Of a stretch of 64,000 nucleotides of DNA, positions 63,543-64,000 are shown piece after piece. Source of the stretch: Bacteroidaceae bacterium (lineage in GTDB: Bacteria; Bacteroidota; Bacteroidia; Bacteroidales; Bacteroidaceae); the NCBI GenBank assembly GCA_024398785.1, contig JAKSIO010000001.1, positions 434,001 through 498,000 of the forward strand, read 5' to 3'. How positions within the stretch are numbered: position 1 is the first letter of the stretch; each line of letters starts with the position of its first letter. The notes under the pieces were generated by a model that searched no databases, was not told where the DNA came from, and worked only from the letters and a program-made list of their open reading frames with translations. Both the position numbers and the translations under genes were made by a program.

Positions 63543-64000
63543 ATCCTCACAGTCTTCCACCACCCAGCTGCAGCAGTTCAGGCATCCCTCGTAACGGATG
63601 AGATCCGTGGCGTCAACCATCTCGATGCGACCATTGTATGATGGCATCAGCTTGGATATCTGACGGAGCGCCTGATCATCTTCCGGAATGTAGAACTTCG
63701 GTAGCACCAGTACATCATTCGTCTGCAACCAGTTGATATAAGCCCAGCTGTTCTTATCAAGTTTCGGTACATCGAAATGAAGTTCGTGCACTTTCTTGAA
63801 ATTGTGCTCCAGTATGTTACGGAACCTTGAAGCCATCTTCCTGTCCAACTGGCTGTAATTGGTCATCAGGATGGTATCATTGTCAACCATACGGCATATC
63901 CCGTCGACGTGACCGTATGTTTCGTTGCTGTCCCAAGGCAACACCACCAGCTGGCCACAGAGATATGCTTCGAGAATTCTGGTCAGATAGCTTACCTGTG
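63516..64000 (-). CDS. Agmatine/peptidyl-arginine deiminase family protein, 5' end outside window
   Basis: The frame is open through the right edge of the window, so the N-terminal part is missing. Visible: VVLPWDSNETYGHVDGICRM in the front part (the GHxDG-type motif with the catalytic His and Asp), then DTILMTNYSQLD, and a C-terminal EGCLNCCSW, where the catalytic Cys of this family lies. Fits the PAD_porph/agmatine deiminase fold, which hydrolyses a guanidino group to a ureido group. Which substrate is not clear, as a classic GGIHC motif is replaced by CLNCC. Confidence 0.7.
   Translation of the reverse strand, partial: QVSYLTRILEAYLCGQLVVLPWDSNETYGHVDGICRMVDNDTILMTNYSQLDRKMASRFRNILEHNFKKVHELHFDVPKLDKNSWAYINWLQTNDVLVLPKFYIPEDDQALRQISKLMPSYNGRIEMVDATDLIRYEGCLNCCSWVVEDCEDLQEVPVRL

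Overview
This 64 kb window reads as chromosome from a member of the Bacteroidales, most likely Prevotellaceae or Bacteroidaceae. The placement is inference, but several things agree. Promoters match the Bacteroidetes form TTTG-N19-20-TAnnTTTG in front of many genes. There are fimbrillin-type lipoproteins, a DUF5020 outer-membrane protein, a DUF3109 protein, a fused FeoA-FeoB, and secreted xylanases ending in short tails that resemble type IX secretion signals. No rRNA, CRISPR array, intact transposase or integrase was seen.

Layout. 1-8.4 kb is housekeeping: the 3' part of ftsZ, two alternating modules of an XRE-cupin regulator plus an AMP-forming acyl-CoA ligase, gyrB, rpsT and tRNA-Glu(UUC). 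8.4-19.9 kb mixes core genes (recO, nnrD, DUF3109) with hemicellulose enzymes: a type-B carboxylesterase, a GH10 with two CBM6 modules, a second GH10 whose catalytic domain is split by a carbohydrate-binding insert, and two CE1-type esterases. 19.9-30.8 kb has a tandem GT4 pair, an ABC-F ATPase in one operon with FeoAB and its Cys-rich partner, a 45-residue peptide gene ahead of a fimbrillin-like lipoprotein, a lipocalin-like lipoprotein, and a cytidylyltransferase/Gfo-Idh fusion coupled to an SDR. 30.8-48.2 kb returns to polysaccharide breakdown: GH2 with an internal LamG module, GH51, GH9, GH43-CBM6, an SGNH hydrolase and several lipoproteins, with MATE and AlkD between them. Together the enzymes would attack arabinoxylan (backbone, arabinose side chains, acetyl/feruloyl esters). 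No SusC/SusD pair is present and the genes face both ways, so this is a scattered locus and not a classical PUL.

48.2-64 kb is an accessory, defence-like island containing broken genes (a GrpB remnant, a frameshifted PLD nuclease, a frameshifted small ORF). Its core is a six-gene minus-strand run: clpP, an AAA+ ATPase, a WYL regulator, a DEDDh exonuclease and two DUF262 (GmrSD-like) proteins, one with an HNH-type tail. An AbiEi/AbiEii toxin-antitoxin pair diverges from it, followed by an MPG-fold-like protein and a partial deiminase.

The most interesting signal is the accessory ClpP next to the AAA+ ATPase. The ATPase has duplicated N-terminal modules and ends in the tail NIGFSR, which carries the tripeptide that Clp unfoldases use to dock on ClpP. 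I infer a dedicated, possibly undescribed, ATP-dependent protease embedded in a defence operon.
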